From: Desulfobulbaceae bacterium UBA2262
GTDB lineage: Bacteria > Desulfobacterota > Desulfobulbia > Desulfobulbales > Desulfurivibrionaceae
Direction of reading: 5' to 3'
DNA length: 24,007 nucleotides
NCBI GenBank assembly: GCA_002347185.1
Contig: DDXK01000139.1
Coordinates: forward strand, 1 to 24,007
Positions 21,069 through 24,007 of the stretch are shown here, piece by piece. The first letter of the stretch is position 1. The number at the start of each line of letters is the position of its first letter. The notes under the pieces were generated by a model. The model saw only the letters and a program-made list of their open reading frames with translations. It made no database searches and was not told where the DNA came from. The position numbers were made by a program, and so were the translations under genes.

Positions 21069-21084
21069 TGGCACATGAATTGCT
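21069..21084 (+). promoter_or_regulatory. Sigma-54 promoter of the REC-PilZ gene
   Basis: TGGCACATGAATTGCT matches TGGCAC-N5-TTGCW at every specified position. The predicted start is near 21095, giving a leader of about 75 nt before the GTG at 21171. It shares TGGCACAT with the NHL promoter on the opposite strand. Confidence 0.75.
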
Positions 21085-21170
21085 ATTCATTCCTCCGGAA
21101 AGAGAAAACTCCGGGCTTATGAGAGCCGGCAGCCACGCCAGCGGAGCAACCCCATGAAAACGGTGAGGAC

Positions 21171-21860
21171 GTGAAAAAGAAAATCCTGATCATCGACGAT
21201 GACCAACTGATCCTCTATGGCCTGCAGAAGGCCCTGCGCCAGGAGGCCGTCGAGGTGACCACCGCGTCCACGGCCGCGGGAGCCGAGGAGGAACTTGGCC
21301 TCTGCCCCTACGATCTCTGCCTGCTCGACATCCACCTCCCGGACTACAATGGCCTGGAGCTGATGAAGATCATCAAGCAGATCTGCCCCAGGACCAGGGT
21401 GATCATCATGACCGCCAGCTACCTGGGCGACGAGGAGCTGAGCGCCAACATCCAGCAGGCCATGGAAAACGGGGCCTGCTATTTTCTCACCAAGCCCTTC
21501 GACCTCGGCGAGGTCAAGGAGATCATCCGCCAGGCTCTCCTCAACGAGGATTTCCGGCCCGGCACCCGCTTCACCGCCAAGGCCCCGGCCAGACAGACCC
21601 GCAAATTCAACCGCCGGCCGCACGAGCAGCAGATGGACCTCGCCATGACCCTGATCGGGGAAGGCGAGACCAGGCGCTGGCACACCGGGGGGAAAACCAT
21701 CGACATCTCGGAGGGAGGGGTGGGGCTGGTGACCAGGTACCCGCTGCGGATCTCCCAGGTTCTCTCCCTGCGGGCGGGGATGATGGAAAAAACCGGGATC
21801 GTGGTCTGGAGCACCATGCTTGAGGACAGCACCTGCCGGGCCGGGGTACGCTTCGCCTGA
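21171..21860 (+). CDS. Response regulator with receiver and PilZ output domain
   Basis: The product is 229 aa and cytoplasmic. It starts at GTG 21171, with GGTGAGG just upstream. A six-codon reading frame at 21154-21174 ends across this start and could couple translation. The receiver domain (about 1-120) has the acidic pocket IIDDDQ, phospho-acceptor Asp 53 in LLDIHLPDYNG, and Lys 108 in FLTKPF. The PilZ domain (about 145-225) has RKFNR (RxxxR) and DISEGGVG (DxSxxG), so cyclic-di-GMP binding is expected. There is no DNA-binding domain, so the output would be protein-protein contact changed by phosphorylation and cyclic-di-GMP. It is divergent from the NHL-omcS genes and convergent with the sigma-54 activator gene. 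The kinase that phosphorylates it may be the one at 23311-24007. Confidence 0.9.
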   Translation: MKKKILIIDDDQLILYGLQKALRQEAVEVTTASTAAGAEEELGLCPYDLCLLDIHLPDYNGLELMKIIKQICPRTRVIIMTASYLGDEELSANIQQAMENGACYFLTKPFDLGEVKEIIRQALLNEDFRPGTRFTAKAPARQTRKFNRRPHEQQMDLAMTLIGEGETRRWHTGGKTIDISEGGVGLVTRYPLRISQVLSLRAGMMEKTGIVVWSTMLEDSTCRAGVRFA

Positions 21861-21870
21861 AAGGAGGAAA

Positions 21871-21919
21871 GAAGGCAGGCAAAGTGTTTGGTGACTGCCT
21901 TCTCCCGAGGGGAGAAGGC
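21871..21919. terminator. Convergent terminator-like hairpins between REC-PilZ and the activator gene
   Basis: Two mutually exclusive stems are visible: GAAGGCAG (21871-21878) with CTGCCTTC (21895-21902), and GCCTTCTCCC (21897-21906) with GGGAGAAGGC (21910-21919). The second is followed by CTATTTCTCC, a poor U tract. It ends one base before the activator stop codon, so it could serve either convergent gene. Confidence 0.5.
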
Positions 21920-23314
21920 CTATTTCTCCAGGTCGTACTTCTTCACCTGATAGCGCAAGGTGTCGTAGCTGATGTTCAGCAGCTTCGCCGCCTTGGTCTT
22001 GTTGTAGCCGGTCCGCTCCATGGCCTGCCGGACCAGATCCTTCTCCACCTCGTCCAGAGAAACCCCTGCCTCGGGGAGGATGAGCTGAAAAACCTTCCGC
22101 CGCTCGACCATGGGCCTGCCCGCCATGTCCAGAGGCAGGTGATCGGTGGAAATCTGCTCCGCGGTCTCCAGGACCACGCAGCGCTCTATGACGTTGCGCA
22201 GCTCCCTGATGTTGCCGGGCCAGTTGTAGGAAACCAGGGCCTTCAGGGTCTCCGGCGCGAAGCCGTGCAGGGCTCTCTTCTTGTACTTGAGGGCGAAGCT
22301 CCTGAGGAAATAGTCGGCCAGCAGCGGAATGTCCTCCACCCGGTCCCGCAGGGGCGGCAGATGCACGGCAAAGGTGTTGAGGCGGTAGAAGAGGTCCTCG
22401 CGGAACTCGCCGGCGGCCACGGCTTTTTTAAGATCCCGGTTGGTGGCGGCGATGATGGCGGCGTTGAAGGCGATATCGACCTTGCCGCCCAGCCGCCGCA
22501 CCTTGCGCGTTTCCAGCACCCGCAGGAACTTGCTCTGCAGGTCGAGCCGCATGTCGCCGAACTCGTCGAGCAGCATGGTCCCGCCGTCGGCCAGCTCGAA
22601 CATCCCTTTCTTCTCTGTTTTCGCATCGGTGAACGCGCCGCGGACATGGCCGAAGAGCTCGCTTTCGATGAGGTTTTCCGGCAGGGCCGTGCAGTTGACC
22701 GCCACAAAGGGGGCGTAGTCGCCGCCGCCCTGTTCCTCGTGGCTCACGGCATGGAAATACCTGGCCAGCACCTCCTTGCCGGTGCCTGATTCGCCGGTGA
22801 CGAGCAGGGCCCCGGTCCCGGCCTTGGCGAACATCTCCACCTTCTGCAGGATGTCGCGCATGACCGGCGCTTCCCCGACGATCTGGCTTTCGACGCAGAC
22901 CTTCCCGCTCTTGCGCAGGTAGTCGACCTCCTCTTTCAGGCGGGAGGTTTTCAGCATGTTGGCGACGACGATCAGCACCTCCTCGATGTTGAAGGGCTTG
23001 GTCAGGTAGTCCGCCGCGCCGAGTTTCATGGCCTTGATGGCCGATTCGGCCGAGTCGTCGCTGGTGAGCATCACCACCGGCACCTGCAGCCGCTCCTGCT
23101 TGATCTCCGCCAGGATATCGAGGCCGTTGCGATTTTCGTCGAGATGGATGTCCAGGAGGACCAGATCCGGCTGCCAGGCGACCATCTTGGCGATGATCTC
23201 CCTGGCGCTGGTGTGCACCTGGGTCTCATACCCCTCCTTCTTCAGGGAGCGGGCAATCATCGTCACGATGAGCTCGTCGTCGTCCACAAGAAAAATTCTG
23301 CCGCCACTCTTCAT
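21920..23314 (-). CDS. NtrC-family sigma-54-dependent response regulator
   Basis: The product is 464 aa. ATG at 23314 overlaps the kinase stop by 4 bp (ATGA). The receiver domain has the pocket FLVDDDE and phospho-acceptor Asp 55 in LLDIHLDENRNGL. The AAA+ domain shows Walker A GESGTGKE (about 174-181), the sigma-54 contact loop as GAFTDA (226-231, where GAFTGA is most common), Walker B MLLDEFGD, and arginine-finger region sequence NLFYRL-like (EDLFYRLNTFAVHLPPLRDR). The C-terminal Fis-type helix-turn-helix is RTGYNKTKAAKLLNISYDTL. It activates sigma-54 promoters from upstream sites when phosphorylated, presumably by the adjacent kinase. At least two full-consensus sigma-54 promoters lie within 2.6 kb, making it the obvious candidate activator of the nanowire locus (inference). 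Confidence 0.95.
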   Translation of the reverse strand: MKSGGRIFLVDDDELIVTMIARSLKKEGYETQVHTSAREIIAKMVAWQPDLVLLDIHLDENRNGLDILAEIKQERLQVPVVMLTSDDSAESAIKAMKLGAADYLTKPFNIEEVLIVVANMLKTSRLKEEVDYLRKSGKVCVESQIVGEAPVMRDILQKVEMFAKAGTGALLVTGESGTGKEVLARYFHAVSHEEQGGGDYAPFVAVNCTALPENLIESELFGHVRGAFTDAKTEKKGMFELADGGTMLLDEFGDMRLDLQSKFLRVLETRKVRRLGGKVDIAFNAAIIAATNRDLKKAVAAGEFREDLFYRLNTFAVHLPPLRDRVEDIPLLADYFLRSFALKYKKRALHGFAPETLKALVSYNWPGNIRELRNVIERCVVLETAEQISTDHLPLDMAGRPMVERRKVFQLILPEAGVSLDEVEKDLVRQAMERTGYNKTKAAKLLNISYDTLRYQVKKYDLEK

Positions 23315-24007
23315 TCCTGCTCTTCCTCGTCATGGTGTTGCACGGGCAGGGTGACGATGAAGACCGCCCCCTCCCCCTTCTGGCTGCTCACCTCGATATC
23401 GCCGTGGTGCTGCTCGACCAGCCGTCTGCAGATGGCGAGCCCCAGGCCGCTCCCCTTGTTCTTGGTCGTGAAAAACGGCTGAAAGGCCCGCAGCAGCCCC
23501 TCCTTGTCGAAACCCTTGCCGGTGTCGGCGATGGTGATCCAGACCTCGCCCGCCTCCCGGGCCCAGGCCGACTTGACGGAGATGCTCCCCTGCGCGGGGA
23601 TCGCCTCAATGCCGTTCAGGAGCAGGTTCAGAAAAATCTGCTGCAGCTGCGAGGAGTCGGCGGCAACCCGGGGGATGTCCCGCCCCAGTTCGACCACGAA
23701 GGAGATATCCTTCTGCCTGCCTGCGAAATAGCTGGGGCTCTTCAGGGCCAGCTCCGCGTTCTTGACCGAATTCGCCAGCAGGGCGTTGATGTCCACCGCC
23801 TCGAAATGGGGCTTGGGGGGGCGGGCGTAGTTGAGGAGGTTCTTGAGCAGGGTCTCTATCCGGTTCACCTCCTGGATGACCCGGAGCAAAACCTCCCTGT
23901 CTTCCTGGGCCAGCTCCAGCTCGGTGGCGAGAATCTCGATGGAGACCTTGATGCCGGCCAGGGGGTTTTTGATCTCGTGGGCCAGCCCAGCGGCCATCTC
24001 CCCGACC
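23311..24007 (-). CDS. Sensor histidine kinase, C-terminal part, 5' truncated by window
   Basis: The frame is open to the window end, so the ATG at 23997 is internal and the real start is beyond 24007. Visible parts are the H box (MAAGLAHEIKNPLAGIKVSI), the N box (QIFLNLLLNGIEAIP) and G boxes (IADTGKGFDKEG, FQPFFTTKNKGSGLGLAICR), ending in an acidic tail DEEEQE. This is a NtrB/ZraS-like soluble catalytic core; the sensor part is not seen. Its stop overlaps the start of the sigma-54 activator by 4 bp, so the two form a cognate two-component pair. Confidence 0.93.
   Translation of the reverse strand, partial: VGEMAAGLAHEIKNPLAGIKVSIEILATELELAQEDREVLLRVIQEVNRIETLLKNLLNYARPPKPHFEAVDINALLANSVKNAELALKSPSYFAGRQKDISFVVELGRDIPRVAADSSQLQQIFLNLLLNGIEAIPAQGSISVKSAWAREAGEVWITIADTGKGFDKEGLLRAFQPFFTTKNKGSGLGLAICRRLVEQHHGDIEVSSQKGEGAVFIVTLPVQHHDEEEQE

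Larger units (their letters stand above)
20692..21170. promoter_or_regulatory. Divergent control region between the NHL-omcS genes and the REC-PilZ gene
   Basis: About 480 bp without a gene. It holds two outward-facing sigma-54 promoters (20704-20719 minus, 21069-21084 plus) and four copies of the 16-bp palindrome between them (20808-20823, 20830-20845, 20876-20891, 20899-20914). The sites sit at about -120 to -215 from the leftward start and -190 to -280 from the rightward start, so one set of bound activators could serve both directions. The stretch at about 20920-21060 is purine-rich with nothing further recognised. Confidence 0.7.

Noticed and set aside
1..24007. tRNA, rRNA, CRISPR arrays, insertion sequences, integrase or attachment sites
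   Set aside because: None seen on either strand. The CXXCH-derived DNA repeats in the 26- and 16-haem genes are coding repeats, not CRISPR or mobile elements.

Overview
The window is GC-rich DNA, almost fully coding, from a multihaem-cytochrome-rich anaerobe. A Desulfuromonadota (Geobacter-like) or Desulfobulbota host is most likely, judged from a close OmcS homologue, doubled-CXXCH cytochromes, many two-component genes and sigma-54-type promoters. I cannot fix the genus without a search.

Layout: 1-762 is the 3' end of a hybrid sensor kinase, convergent with a small unknown gene (766-1077, minus). Positions 1609-3501 encode a secreted decahaem cytochrome with a MopE-like metal-binding motif. 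It sits behind a long regulatory region and ends at a strong bidirectional terminator. On the minus strand, 3634-6046 holds a cyclic-di-GMP pair: GGDEF-PilZ, then PAS-HD-GYP. The core is a minus-strand block from 20691 down to 6206. In transcription order it encodes an NHL propeller protein, an OmcS-type hexahaem nanowire cytochrome behind a GEMM-I riboswitch and ending at a terminator, a YncE-like lipoprotein, a large outer-membrane beta-barrel, two CsgG/GNA1162-like lipoproteins, a two-domain parvulin chaperone, a 26-haem cytochrome, a 16-haem cytochrome and a second NHL protein. A REC-PilZ gene diverges from the block at 21171. At the right end lies a histidine kinase/sigma-54 activator pair (21920-24007, minus).

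How the parts may work together (inference): the 16- and 26-haem cytochromes would wire the periplasm and the beta-barrel would span the outer membrane. The parvulin and propeller proteins would help fold or assemble the haem proteins, and the CsgG-like lipoproteins could be an export or assembly module. OmcS would form the extracellular filament. Expression looks tied to cyclic-di-GMP through a cyclase, a phosphodiesterase, a PilZ response regulator and the riboswitch on omcS, and to sigma-54 through several -24/-12 promoters.

The most novel signal is a family of 16-bp palindromes close to TTGGGGAAATCACCAG. They occur in the two large regulatory regions (three copies at 1217-1334, four at 20808-20914), with one more copy between the two cyclic-di-GMP genes. 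In both regions two copies are spaced exactly 22 bp centre to centre. They lie at about -120 to -280 from the predicted sigma-54 start sites, as expected for enhancer sites of an NtrC-type activator such as the one encoded at 21920-23314. All promoter, operator and riboswitch calls were made by eye.
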